Assembly (NCBI GenBank): GCA_964463605.1
Contig: CAYXBZ010000007.1
Location: forward strand, 1 to 26,030
From: DAOLOF01 sp964463605
GTDB taxonomy: Bacteria; Patescibacteriota; Microgenomatia; UBA1400; PJMF01
DNA: 26,030 bases
Direction of reading: 5' to 3'
Both the position numbers and the translations under genes were made by a program. The notes under the pieces were generated by a model, which searched no databases, had not been told where the DNA came from, and saw nothing but the letters and a program-made list of their open reading frames with translations. Shown here piece after piece: positions 15,564 through 23,041 of the stretch (position 1 is its first letter; the number at the start of each line of letters is the position of its first letter).

Positions 15564-16532
15564 TTATATTTTTTCAAACTCAAGCTCAGCTTTAACCATT
15601 AGCTCCACGAGCTCTTCAAAATTTACTGTAGGCTCCCAGCCAAGCTTTTTCTTGGCTTTATTGGGATTTCCAATCAAATAATCAACTTCTGCTGGACGAT
15701 CAAACTCTGGATTGTGCTTGTAAATACTTTCCCAGTCTTTAATCCCAGCTACTTCACATGAAATCTGGAGAAATTCTTTAACAGAATGAGTTTCACCGGT
15801 GGCAATGACAAAATCATCAGGTTTATCCTGCTGAAGCATTAGCCACATCGCTTCAACATAATCTTTGGCATAACCCCAATCACGCTTTGAATCGAGATTA
15901 CCCAGCTCAATGTGTGACTGTTTTCCTAACTTAACGCGAGCAACGCCATTGGCAATTTTGCGAGTTACAAACTCTAATCCACGACGAGGAGATTCGTGGT
16001 TGAATAAAATACCACTCACAGCATATAAATCATACGACTCTCGATAATTAATGGTAATCCAATGACCATATACTTTAGCTACTCCGTATGGCGAACGTGG
16101 ATAAAAAGGAGTGTTTTCGTTCTGAGGAGACTCGCGCACTTTGCCAAACATTTCACTGGAACTGGCTTGATAAAACTTTGAGTTTGGAGCAGCAATTCTC
16201 ATTGCTTCTAACACTCGTGTAACACCTAGCGAGGTGACTTCTCCAGTGAGCACCGGTTGATTCCATGAGGTTTGGACAAATGATTGAGCAGCAAGATTGT
16301 AAACTTCGTCTGGTTGTGTATCTCGAATTGCAATGGTGAGCGAGTGTTGATCAATCAGGTCTCCAGGGATGAGTTTGAGATTTGGATTATGAATCAAGTG
16401 GTCAATTCGTGCAAAATTTTGAGTGCTGGTTCTGCGAGTCAAGCCAAATACTTGGTAGCCTTTTTCTAAAAGTAATTCTGCTAAATATGAGCCGTCTTGA
16501 CCAGTAATTCCTGTGATGAGTGCTTTTGTCAT
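15564..16532 (-). CDS. gmd: GDP-mannose 4,6-dehydratase
   Basis: Cytoplasmic extended SDR enzyme that converts GDP-D-mannose to GDP-4-keto-6-deoxy-D-mannose; 322 residues, near the normal length. The NAD(P)-binding motif is GITGQDG (8-14), followed by LTRRTSTQNF, the active-site region SSSEMFG (124-130) and the catalytic pair Tyr149/Lys153 in YGVAK. FNHESPRRG (177-185) and GNLDSKRDWGYAKDYVEAMW are hallmark Gmd segments that separate it from other sugar dehydratases. The ATG follows 19 bases after the rmd stop and is preceded by CTCTT with no Shine-Dalgarno motif. Its product is the substrate of the adjoining Rmd. Confidence 0.95.
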   Translation of the reverse strand: MTKALITGITGQDGSYLAELLLEKGYQVFGLTRRTSTQNFARIDHLIHNPNLKLIPGDLIDQHSLTIAIRDTQPDEVYNLAAQSFVQTSWNQPVLTGEVTSLGVTRVLEAMRIAAPNSKFYQASSSEMFGKVRESPQNENTPFYPRSPYGVAKVYGHWITINYRESYDLYAVSGILFNHESPRRGLEFVTRKIANGVARVKLGKQSHIELGNLDSKRDWGYAKDYVEAMWLMLQQDKPDDFVIATGETHSVKEFLQISCEVAGIKDWESIYKHNPEFDRPAEVDYLIGNPNKAKKKLGWEPTVNFEELVELMVKAELEFEKI

Positions 16533-16551
16533 AAGAGTTTGTTAATTAATT

Positions 16552-17514
16552 TTAATTATTTTGATAGTAATTGAGAGTTTGCTCAAGAGCACTGTTGATA
16601 TCTACTTTTGGTTGCCAGCCTAACTGAGAAAGTTTGCTGTTATCAGCTAGCACAATAGGAACGTCGATTGGCCTAAATCTTTGCTGATCAACAACAATCT
16701 TGATCTCTTGACCTCTTAAGTTGATGAGTTTTTGTAAAATTTCTTTGACACTATAAGTGACTCCTGAACCGACGTTGTAAACTTCTCCCTTTTCACCTTG
16801 ATTCATTAGTAGAACATAAGCCCTAGCTATGTCTTTGACATATGTTAAATCTCGATGTGCCTCTAAATTGCCTACAAGAATTTCTTTTGAACCGTTATTT
16901 GATTTTGAGAGCTGTGTTATCTGCTTGGAGAAATCTGCAATTACGAAACCTGGAGCTTGTCTCTCTCCAAAATGATTAAATGATCGAGAAAAAACAATGT
17001 CTAAATTGTGTTGTTTGTGATATGAATAAGCCAGCATTTCTTGAGTAACTTTTGAGACTCCGTAAGGATTTACAGGGCCTAATTGATCAGTTTCTTTTAG
17101 CGCAGTTTCTTTTGGCTGGTACTCGAGAGCAGTACCTATCGATAAAATTCGAGCTTTTGGACAGATATCTGTAGCAGCAGTAAGAATGCTCAATTGAATT
17201 TTGGTATTAATAGCTATAACCTGTTCAATCTGAGAAAAGCTTGAGCCAACGCCGGCTAGAGCTGCCAGTTGATAAATCTGAGTGGGTCTAATTGAAGCAA
17301 GAAGTTGTTTTGTTTTTTCAAAATCTGTCAAATCGAGTGGATGAAGCTGTGATGAAGGTAATAATTTACCCACATGACCTGTTTCAGTACCATAGCTAGT
17401 AACATGAATATTCTTGTGCCCCATCTCTAATAATAAGTCAACTAAATGTGAGCCGGCAAAACCGGTTCCACCAGTGATTAGAATGGTGTCATTGTGTGAG
17501 GTGGAGGATGTCAT
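16552..17514 (-). CDS. rmd: GDP-4-keto-6-deoxy-D-mannose reductase (GDP-D-rhamnose synthesis)
   Basis: Extended SDR enzyme, 320 residues, predicted to reduce the Gmd product to GDP-D-rhamnose. It shows GGTGFAGSH (15-23), a YGVSK catalytic motif, RSFNHFGERQAPGFV, GNLEAHRDLTYVKDIARAY, NVGSGVTYSVKEIL and RFRPIDVPIVLADNSKL, a set typical of Rmd. The WcaG (fucose synthase) pattern is different. The open frame continues 48 codons upstream to 17658 inside ugd, but the SDR fold begins with the residues after the ATG at 17514, which lies 10 bases after the ugd stop like other starts in this operon. A related 4-reductase making another 6-deoxyhexose cannot be excluded. Confidence 0.88.
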   Translation of the reverse strand: MTSSTSHNDTILITGGTGFAGSHLVDLLLEMGHKNIHVTSYGTETGHVGKLLPSSQLHPLDLTDFEKTKQLLASIRPTQIYQLAALAGVGSSFSQIEQVIAINTKIQLSILTAATDICPKARILSIGTALEYQPKETALKETDQLGPVNPYGVSKVTQEMLAYSYHKQHNLDIVFSRSFNHFGERQAPGFVIADFSKQITQLSKSNNGSKEILVGNLEAHRDLTYVKDIARAYVLLMNQGEKGEVYNVGSGVTYSVKEILQKLINLRGQEIKIVVDQQRFRPIDVPIVLADNSKLSQLGWQPKVDINSALEQTLNYYQNN

Positions 17515-17524
17515 GAGAGTGTGA

Positions 17525-18799
17525 TTAGTGTCCAATACCTTGGTAAGTATAGCCCAGCTTGGTAATTTTTTCAGGATTAAATCTATTTCTGGTGTCAATG
17601 AAAAAGGTATCTTTGGTAACTTGTGGATATTGATAATTAATAAGCTCTGGCCATTCAACCAGCACCATAATTACATCGGCGTGCTGAATTGATGATTCAA
17701 TGGAGTTTAATTGCTGATAGCGTTGGCTGTTTTTTTCAGGGCTCCATCTTGCTTTTGGATCGTAAGCCTTCACGACAGCTCCTTCTTTTAATAACATCGG
17801 AACAATTTTTCCGGCAGGAGCTTCTCGGGTGTCGTTGGTGTGTGGCTTAAAAGCAAGTCCTAAGATGGCTACAGTTTTATCTTTCCAGCCTCCAACCATT
17901 GACTTGAACTCACTCATTAGTTTTGGAATCCTTTGATGGTTAAGTTGGCTGATGGTAATGATTAGATTATCAACCTCTCCAATTTTTTGAGCATAAGCCG
18001 CCAACTCATCAACATCTTTGGGAAAACAAGAGCCTCCATAACCAAGTCCGGGATACCAGTAGTGATGACCAATTCTCTTGTCGTAACCAATTCCTTCAAT
18101 AACATCCTGAATGTTGGCGTTGGTATGTTTGCACAAATCTGCAATTTGATTGATAAAAGTGATTCTAGTTGCTAAATAGGCATTTGAAGCGTACTTGATC
18201 ATTTGAGCCGATTCGGGACTAACTATCACTAGAGGAGCATTAAAGGATTGATGTAATTTTGAAAGAATTTTAATGACCTTGGGTTCACTGGAGCCAATAA
18301 TGACTCGATCCGGATGAAGAGTGTCATCTACCGCAGTACCTTCCTTCAAAAACTCAGGAAGCGCTGCTAGATGAAAATCTACCTGAGTTTCTTTTTCAAT
18401 TATTGGCCTCAGTTCTGAAAAAATTCCTGGGGGTACCGTTGATTTGATCGCCACAATAGCTTCTTTTTTTAGAAATGGAGCTAATTGTGAGCAGGCTAGT
18501 TTAACGTATTTTAAATCAATTGCTCCGGAGGCAAGAGACGGTGTTCCCACAGCAACAATTACTAACTCTGCATTAGAGATGGCGTCTTTGTAACTAGAAG
18601 TAAAAGTTAAAGTTCCCTTTTTTTGTTGCTCAACTAGCAAGTCTTCAAGTTTAGGTTCGTAAAATGGAACAACTCCATTTTTTAGAGATTCAATCTTGCT
18701 TTGATCAACATCCAGCCCCTTTACATCATGACCCAAGCTTGAGTAAACTGCTGCTGAGACTGCTCCTACAAACCCCGTACCAATAATAGTTATCTGCAT
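17525..18799 (-). CDS. ugd: UDP-glucose 6-dehydrogenase
   Basis: Cytoplasmic NAD-dependent enzyme that oxidises UDP-glucose to UDP-glucuronate; 424 residues, typical length. GTGFVGAVSAA (7-17) binds NAD, VAVGTPS (82-88) and STVPPG (120-125) line the cofactor site, and EFLKEG (149-154) and Lys202 in IKYASNAYLA belong to the active site. The catalytic nucleophile is Cys258 in YGGSCFPKD. The C-terminal domain has LGLAFKPHTNDTREAP. It is the first gene of the eight-gene glycan operon. The upstream 134 bases are shared with divergent trmD. TAATAT and TTTAAAT occur before the ATG, so its exact promoter is unclear. UDP-GlcNAc-type dehydrogenases are close relatives, so the substrate is likely but not certain. 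Confidence 0.93.
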   Translation of the reverse strand: MQITIIGTGFVGAVSAAVYSSLGHDVKGLDVDQSKIESLKNGVVPFYEPKLEDLLVEQQKKGTLTFTSSYKDAISNAELVIVAVGTPSLASGAIDLKYVKLACSQLAPFLKKEAIVAIKSTVPPGIFSELRPIIEKETQVDFHLAALPEFLKEGTAVDDTLHPDRVIIGSSEPKVIKILSKLHQSFNAPLVIVSPESAQMIKYASNAYLATRITFINQIADLCKHTNANIQDVIEGIGYDKRIGHHYWYPGLGYGGSCFPKDVDELAAYAQKIGEVDNLIITISQLNHQRIPKLMSEFKSMVGGWKDKTVAILGLAFKPHTNDTREAPAGKIVPMLLKEGAVVKAYDPKARWSPEKNSQRYQQLNSIESSIQHADVIMVLVEWPELINYQYPQVTKDTFFIDTRNRFNPEKITKLGYTYQGIGH

Positions 18800-18885
18800 G
18801 TGATTTAAAGAAATAATATTAATAACGCTTTACTATATAACAATTCTATTTGAAACAGAGCTGATCGTCCAGAATCCATCCGTGG

Positions 18886-18905
18886 TGATCATTCAATGAT
18901 GATCA
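18886..18905. promoter_or_regulatory. Inverted repeat upstream of trmD
   Basis: TGATCAT and ATGATCA form a perfect 7-bp inverted repeat around six bases. It sits just upstream of the trmD -10 element, over the -35 area, and 87 bases upstream of ugd. Placement suits an operator controlling trmD, but no known regulator is recognised. Confidence 0.3.
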
Positions 18906-18914
18906 ATTCTCTCA

Positions 18915-18923
18915 TGGTAAACT
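18915..18923 (+). promoter_or_regulatory. Putative extended -10 of trmD
   Basis: TGG-TAAACT gives the TGn extension and a -10 hexamer with four of six consensus matches, 10 bases before the trmD ATG at 18934. No good -35 is seen, which is common for extended -10 promoters. A leaderless or near-leaderless transcript is implied. Confidence 0.45.
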
Positions 18924-18933
18924 ATGTGTATCT

Positions 18934-19581
18934 ATGAAAATAAATATCCTAACACTATTTCCTGAATATTTTATCTCTCCGCTTCAAACCTCAATCTTGG
19001 GCAAGGCACAAGAAAGGACTGAGTTAAGGATAAAAGTTGTTAATATTCGTGATTTTACAACTGATAAACATCAGATTACAGACGAGCCTCCCTATGGAGG
19101 CGGAGCAGGTATGGTGATGAAGGTTGAGCCTATAGATCGGGCTCTACAATCGCTCGAGCTAAAGAGAGGAGACTCTGAGAAAAGAATTGTGCTCACTTCA
19201 GCAAAAGGAGAAATATTTACTCAAGAAACAGCGACTCTCTATTCAGAGTTAAATGAGTTAACTATTATCTGTGGTCATTATGAGGGGGTAGATGAGCGAG
19301 TTGCACAACATCTCGTTGATGAAGAAGTGCGCATTGGTGATTACGTACTGACTGGAGGAGAGCCAGCTGCAGCAGTCATGGTAGATAGTGTTGTTAGATT
19401 GATCCCGGGAGTATTGGGGAACGAAACAAGTTTAAACAATGAGTCTCATCAAAAGCTGGGGCAGTTGTCACATCCACAGTATACAAGGCCTGAAGAGTAT
19501 CGAGGATGGAAAGTACCAGATGTATTGTTATCTGGTAATCATCAACAAATTCGTGAGTGGAGACAACAGCAGAGGAACTAA
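18934..19581 (+). CDS. trmD: tRNA (guanine-N1)-methyltransferase TrmD
   Basis: SPOUT-family enzyme that methylates G37 of tRNAs reading CNN codons; 215 residues, slightly shorter than the usual 230-255. It has ILTLFPEYF near the N-terminus, the DEPPYGGGAGMVMK segment (50-63), GHYEGVDERV (114-123) and the deep trefoil-knot SAM site IGDYVLTGGE (134-143). VVRLIPGVLG, HPQYTRP (180-186) and LLSGNH complete the signature. At the place aligned by eye with the catalytic Asp169 of E. coli TrmD there is Glu170. It is monocistronic, between two oppositely oriented sugar clusters, rather than with rpsP, rimM and rplS as in many bacteria; it converges on rmlD with 15 bases between stops. Confidence 0.95.
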   Translation: MKINILTLFPEYFISPLQTSILGKAQERTELRIKVVNIRDFTTDKHQITDEPPYGGGAGMVMKVEPIDRALQSLELKRGDSEKRIVLTSAKGEIFTQETATLYSELNELTIICGHYEGVDERVAQHLVDEEVRIGDYVLTGGEPAAAVMVDSVVRLIPGVLGNETSLNNESHQKLGQLSHPQYTRPEEYRGWKVPDVLLSGNHQQIREWRQQQRN

Positions 19582-19596
19582 GCCTAGATCTCAAGA

Positions 19597-20478
19597 TTAA
19601 TCAACTACGATTTTTTTAACAGCATCTTCTATACTCTCAATTGAAAAATCAATAGTCTGACTGAGTTTGCTGCAGTCTAAGGCGGTATTTTTTTGGTAAG
19701 GACGGTTTAGGGTTTTTAAATAGTCGTTCAGATCTCCTTTTATAATTGATCCGGGTAGGTTTAGAGTATCTTTGAGTAATTTCGCAAAATCGTAAGGGGT
19801 CCATTTTTCACCACTAGTGGCGTGAAATAAGCCCTGAGTTTTGGTAGTAATAAAAAAGTTGAGCAATTTAGCAAAGTCATCAATAAACGTTGGGCCGAAA
19901 AATTGATTAGCAAACTGCGGTGGAAGGTTGTCAACTTTCAATCTCTCAATAATTTTGTGTACCACGTCTTTTTTTTCGAACTCATCAGGTCTAAATGGCT
20001 GATCTATTCTGAGAATACTCCAACTTATATCGCTATTCATTACCAGCTGTTCAGCTTCCCATTTAGTTTGTCCATACCACTCAATTGGATGAGGAGAATC
20101 TTCTTCGGTGTATAAACTTTCGTTAGCACCATCAAAGACATAGGCAGTTGAAATATGAATTAAGTGTTTGTGTGTTGCTTTGCAGGCTTTAAGAATATTC
20201 TCGGTACCAATAACATTTACTTGATAAGCTAAACCGTTTTTATTTCCCCGCTGCTCCCAAGCGGCGTCAACATTGGTAAAAGCTGCAAGATGAATAACCA
20301 CCTTTCCCTGAGATTGAGAGATGGTGTTCTCGACTTGTTTATAGTTGGTGATATCAACGGGATGGTGAGGATGATTAAGATCTAGGGGAGTAATCTGATA
20401 CTTGCTTGAAAACAAATCAGCAAATCTAGAGCCAACAAGGCCATTAATGCCGGTAGCAATAACTGGCAAATTATTCAT
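19597..20478 (-). CDS. RmlD-like dTDP-4-keto-6-deoxysugar reductase
   Basis: Extended SDR reductase of the RmlD substrate-binding family, 293 residues. It shows the cofactor motif ATGINGLVGSRF (8-19), AAFTNVDAAWEQ (66-77), ISTAYVFDG (109-117), the catalytic Tyr135/Lys139 in YGQTKWEAE, and FGPTFIDDFAKLL. It is likely to reduce the keto group of the RmlB product or of its epimer. The standard substrate, dTDP-4-keto-L-rhamnose, needs RmlC, and neither rmlC nor rmlA is in this window. The segment after YGQTK reads RIDQPFRP where RmlD usually has RTAW-like residues, so a different 6-deoxyhexose product is possible. The start overlaps the rmlB stop by 8 bases, so the two are translationally coupled. 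Confidence 0.8.
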   Translation of the reverse strand: MNNLPVIATGINGLVGSRFADLFSSKYQITPLDLNHPHHPVDITNYKQVENTISQSQGKVVIHLAAFTNVDAAWEQRGNKNGLAYQVNVIGTENILKACKATHKHLIHISTAYVFDGANESLYTEEDSPHPIEWYGQTKWEAEQLVMNSDISWSILRIDQPFRPDEFEKKDVVHKIIERLKVDNLPPQFANQFFGPTFIDDFAKLLNFFITTKTQGLFHATSGEKWTPYDFAKLLKDTLNLPGSIIKGDLNDYLKTLNRPYQKNTALDCSKLSQTIDFSIESIEDAVKKIVVD

Positions 20479-21481
20479 ATTGTGTAGAGAACCAATCTTG
20501 ATTACTGTCTTTTAACTCTTGCCACCATTCTTTGTTGTCTTGATACCAATTAATGGTTTTTGAAAGTCCTTCTTCAAGGGTGACTGATGGTTGCCAACCA
20601 AGATCATTCTTGATTTTAGACCAATCTACTGCGTAACGTCGATCATGCCCAGGACGATCAGTAACAAACTCAAGTGACTGCTCGTCTCCGTTCATCAGAC
20701 CAACTAACATTTTGGCAAACTCAAGGTTTGATACATCTGTCGACAATCCTCCAATCAGATAGGTTTTTCCTAGTGTCTCTGAGTTTAAAATTAGATCAAT
20801 GGCCAAGCAATGATCTTCAACATAGAGCCAATCGCGAACATTTAAGCCGTCACCATAAACTGGAATCTTTTTTCCCTCAAGTAAATTTGTGATTGCAAGC
20901 GCAACAAATTTTTCAGGAAATTGGTAGGGTCCATAGTTGTTTGAGCAGTTGCTGATGCTGTAGGGCAAATCATAGGTTTCACCATAGGCTCTTACAAGAT
21001 GATCGCTAGCTGCTTTGCTAGCAGAGTAGGGGCTGCGAGGATTGTAAGGAGTGTTTTCTGTAAACTTGCTCTCAGTGTCCAACTCCAGTGAGCCAAAAAC
21101 CTCATCGGTTGAGATGTGATGAAACCTTTTTATTTGATGTTGCAAAGCTGCATTAAGCAAAACTTGAGTTCCCAATACATTAGTTTCTAAAAAAAGCTGC
21201 GGATTTTTTATGGAACGATCAACATGTGATTCAGCGGCAAAATGAACCACTATATCAACATCTTGCATAACTTTATCAACCAAAATGAAATCTAAAATAT
21301 TGCCCTTAACGAAACTGTAATTGGGGTGATCCTTAACTGCATTTAGATTTTTTTTATTTCCAGCGTATGTTAATAGATCAAGATTAATTATCTTATCTTG
21401 CGGATGATGCTTCAGCCAATAATGAATAAAGTTAGAGCCAATAAAACCGGCTCCACCTGTAACAAGAATTGTTTGCGACAT
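20471..21481 (-). CDS. rmlB: dTDP-glucose 4,6-dehydratase
   Basis: Extended SDR enzyme making dTDP-4-keto-6-deoxy-D-glucose, 336 residues, normal length. VTGGAGFIGSNF (7-18) binds NAD; AAESHVDRSI (82-91), STDEVFG (124-130) with the Thr-Asp-Glu catalytic set (125-127), and YSASKAASD (152-160) with Tyr152/Lys156 are all present. NCSNNYGPYQFPEKF (178-192) and GDGLNVRDWLYVEDH are diagnostic of RmlB. A TATAAA on the minus strand lies 14 bases before the ATG in the 38-base gap after the small membrane protein gene, so it may have its own promoter as well as being transcribed from the LCP gene. Confidence 0.95.
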   Translation of the reverse strand: MSQTILVTGGAGFIGSNFIHYWLKHHPQDKIINLDLLTYAGNKKNLNAVKDHPNYSFVKGNILDFILVDKVMQDVDIVVHFAAESHVDRSIKNPQLFLETNVLGTQVLLNAALQHQIKRFHHISTDEVFGSLELDTESKFTENTPYNPRSPYSASKAASDHLVRAYGETYDLPYSISNCSNNYGPYQFPEKFVALAITNLLEGKKIPVYGDGLNVRDWLYVEDHCLAIDLILNSETLGKTYLIGGLSTDVSNLEFAKMLVGLMNGDEQSLEFVTDRPGHDRRYAVDWSKIKNDLGWQPSVTLEEGLSKTINWYQDNKEWWQELKDSNQDWFSTQYE

Positions 21482-21519
21482 ATCAAAAGTAATTTTTTAT
21501 AATCTTGTGCTTGATTTGA

Positions 21520-21753
21520 CTAATCTAACTCGTAGCTTTCGTCGATCAGCTGTTGCATTGCTTCTCGTCCGATCATCATCCTCACTCTAACATACATGTC
21601 TTCAAGTCTATTGTACTTCTTCTGTTCGAGCGTATAAAGAGAGTGATAGTACCCGGTCAAAAATGACAAGACAATAATAACTACCACCAAAACCCTTATA
21701 AGAGTTCTTGTTTCAATGGGCGGGGTAGGATGTTGAGTAGATTCTTTTGACAT
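21520..21753 (-). CDS. Small single-helix membrane protein of unknown function
   Basis: A 77-residue protein not matched to any family here. Residues 1-17 are polar with prolines, about 19-37 form one strongly hydrophobic helix (LIRVLVVVIIVLSFLTGYY), and 40-77 are charged and heptad-like, suggesting a short amphipathic or coiled-coil tail ending in acidic residues. The topology is probably N-in, with the tail outside, by the positive arginines before the helix. It lies 49 bases after the LCP ligase gene and 38 bases before rmlB on the same strand, so a role in surface-glycan assembly or as a partner of LCP is conceivable. The frame is intact, has coding-like composition and no overlapping competitor. 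Confidence 0.7.
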   Translation of the reverse strand: MSKESTQHPTPPIETRTLIRVLVVVIIVLSFLTGYYHSLYTLEQKKYNRLEDMYVRVRMMIGREAMQQLIDESYELD

Positions 21754-21802
21754 AATTTAAATTTCTTAACTGATGGCAGTTTTGGTGTTGACTTATATAG
21801 GC

Positions 21803-22879
21803 TTAATTATTGTTCAATGCTTGATCAATATAGTCGATGAATGCTTCTTGATTGCTGATGGTATAGACCCATTGATTCTGGTATGGTCTTAAGTTTCTAG
21901 GATGCTCAATCACTCCTTGTTCGTTGGTGGTGGATATAGGTAAGTAAACAGATCTAATGGTTGGAACAGATTTTGTTTGAGCAATGCTTGTGGCGAGAGA
22001 AATGGCATCTTCAAGTGGATAATAATCTCCGAACTCATTTTGATAAAAAGATAAAAGCTCTCCTGCAATGGTTGGATTATGCCAATAAAGTGTGGGATCA
22101 GAGAGTTTGTTAATAATGGCGCTAATCACCTGCTGTTGTCTCACATTTCGAGCTTGATCATTACCTGCTTCAGAGTTTGAACTATTTCGGCTGCGAATAT
22201 ATTTTAAGGCAGTGGTTGAGTCCATTTGCGTTAATCCTGTTTCAAAAACAATCGTTTCGTAAAGTTTTTTAGGATCTTTTTCTTGAGTGATATCAACATC
22301 ACTTTTTGGGAAGAATTCATCAACAAAACCTTCCTCAACATCAATTGAGATAGAATCAATAATATCGATAATTTTGCCCAACTGATCTAGAGAAACAACA
22401 ACTGCATGATTGATCTCTTGTTGAGTTAGTTCTTGAATAACTGCCGTTGGAAATAAAGTTGGTTGAGAGGGATCGCGTTGTCTTCCATACTCGTACAGAG
22501 CATTGATTTTGGTTTGATACTCACTGCTCCAAAGATCTCTGGGGAGTGACAGCGTTGTGACCTGAGCTTTTTGAGGATTTACCTTCAATAAAATGATTGT
22601 GTCAGTTAACTGCGGAAAATCGGGGCGGTTCTCGGTTTGATCGATGCCCAAAATCAAGAAAGTGAGTGGTTGGTTGTTTGCTTGCGGATCAATCTGTTTA
22701 AGTAAAGATATTACCTCTGAATGAGACAGCTGTGATGCAGATAGAAAGGTTTGATATTTTCCATAAGCGGTTTGAACTACAAAAAATAAGGTGAACGCAG
22801 CAGCTCCTATGATAGAAATAACACCCAGCAGCAAACCTCGAATAACAGTTTCTCTTGATATTTGCTTAATTTTGATCAT
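21803..22879 (-). CDS. LytR-CpsA-Psr (LCP) family glycopolymer ligase
   Basis: Predicted membrane-anchored enzyme that transfers lipid-linked surface polymers to peptidoglycan or another acceptor outside the cell; 358 residues. One N-terminal membrane helix (about 13-36) precedes the LCP domain. Key features are LILGIDQTENRPDFPQLTDTIIL (split over 75-97, with Asp93), SLPRDLW (111-117) with Arg114 and Asp115, KYIRSRNSS (226-234) with Arg229 and Arg231, and DQARNVRQQQ (241-250) with Arg244 and Arg247, residues that contact the pyrophosphate lipid in known LCP structures. It leads a minus-strand cluster with the small membrane protein, rmlB and the rmlD-like gene and is divergent from the large membrane protein gene. 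Which polymer it attaches is unknown. Confidence 0.92.
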   Translation of the reverse strand: MIKIKQISRETVIRGLLLGVISIIGAAAFTLFFVVQTAYGKYQTFLSASQLSHSEVISLLKQIDPQANNQPLTFLILGIDQTENRPDFPQLTDTIILLKVNPQKAQVTTLSLPRDLWSSEYQTKINALYEYGRQRDPSQPTLFPTAVIQELTQQEINHAVVVSLDQLGKIIDIIDSISIDVEEGFVDEFFPKSDVDITQEKDPKKLYETIVFETGLTQMDSTTALKYIRSRNSSNSEAGNDQARNVRQQQVISAIINKLSDPTLYWHNPTIAGELLSFYQNEFGDYYPLEDAISLATSIAQTKSVPTIRSVYLPISTTNEQGVIEHPRNLRPYQNQWVYTISNQEAFIDYIDQALNNN

Positions 22880-22977
22880 GGACTACTTGCAACTGATTCA
22901 GGTCAATTGATAAATTAGAGAATTAATTAAACCATTATCTCATCAAAAACCAACTGATCAAGCACAAATATATTACT

Positions 22978-22989
22978 AATTTGCAAATT
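22978..22989. promoter_or_regulatory. 12-bp palindrome between LCP and membrane protein genes
   Basis: AATTTGCAAATT is a perfect palindrome in the 162-base divergent gap (22880-23041). The rest of the gap is AT-rich, with TTAATTAA and a TTGACC-like element on the minus strand, but no clear LCP promoter could be set. A regulator site is possible; chance is not excluded. Confidence 0.2.
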
Positions 22990-23025
22990 TATTTTGAGGC
23001 TCCCATGGGTCTATGCTTGTTATTC

Positions 23026-23034
23026 TGTTAAAAT
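23026..23034 (+). promoter_or_regulatory. Extended -10 promoter of the large membrane protein gene
   Basis: TGT-TAAAAT is an extended -10 with five of six matches to TATAAT, seven bases before the ATG at 23042. No -35 match is seen at the normal distance. It lies inside the apparent open frame that runs up to a TTG at 22994, which argues that the true start is 23042 and that the mRNA is leaderless. Confidence 0.55.
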
Positions 23035-23041
23035 CATTTTT

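Noticed and set aside
17515..17658. 48-codon extension of rmd overlapping ugd
   Set aside because: The SDR fold begins right after the ATG at 17514, which has the same spacing to the preceding stop as other operon genes; the extension is read-through of the ugd coding region in another frame.
17962..18175. Short open frames on both strands inside ugd
   Set aside because: They lie entirely within the strongly conserved ugd coding sequence and show no protein-like features of their own.
22994..23041. TTG-initiated extension of the large membrane protein
   Set aside because: The segment contains the extended -10 promoter TGTTAAAAT, and an ATG with leaderless spacing follows.
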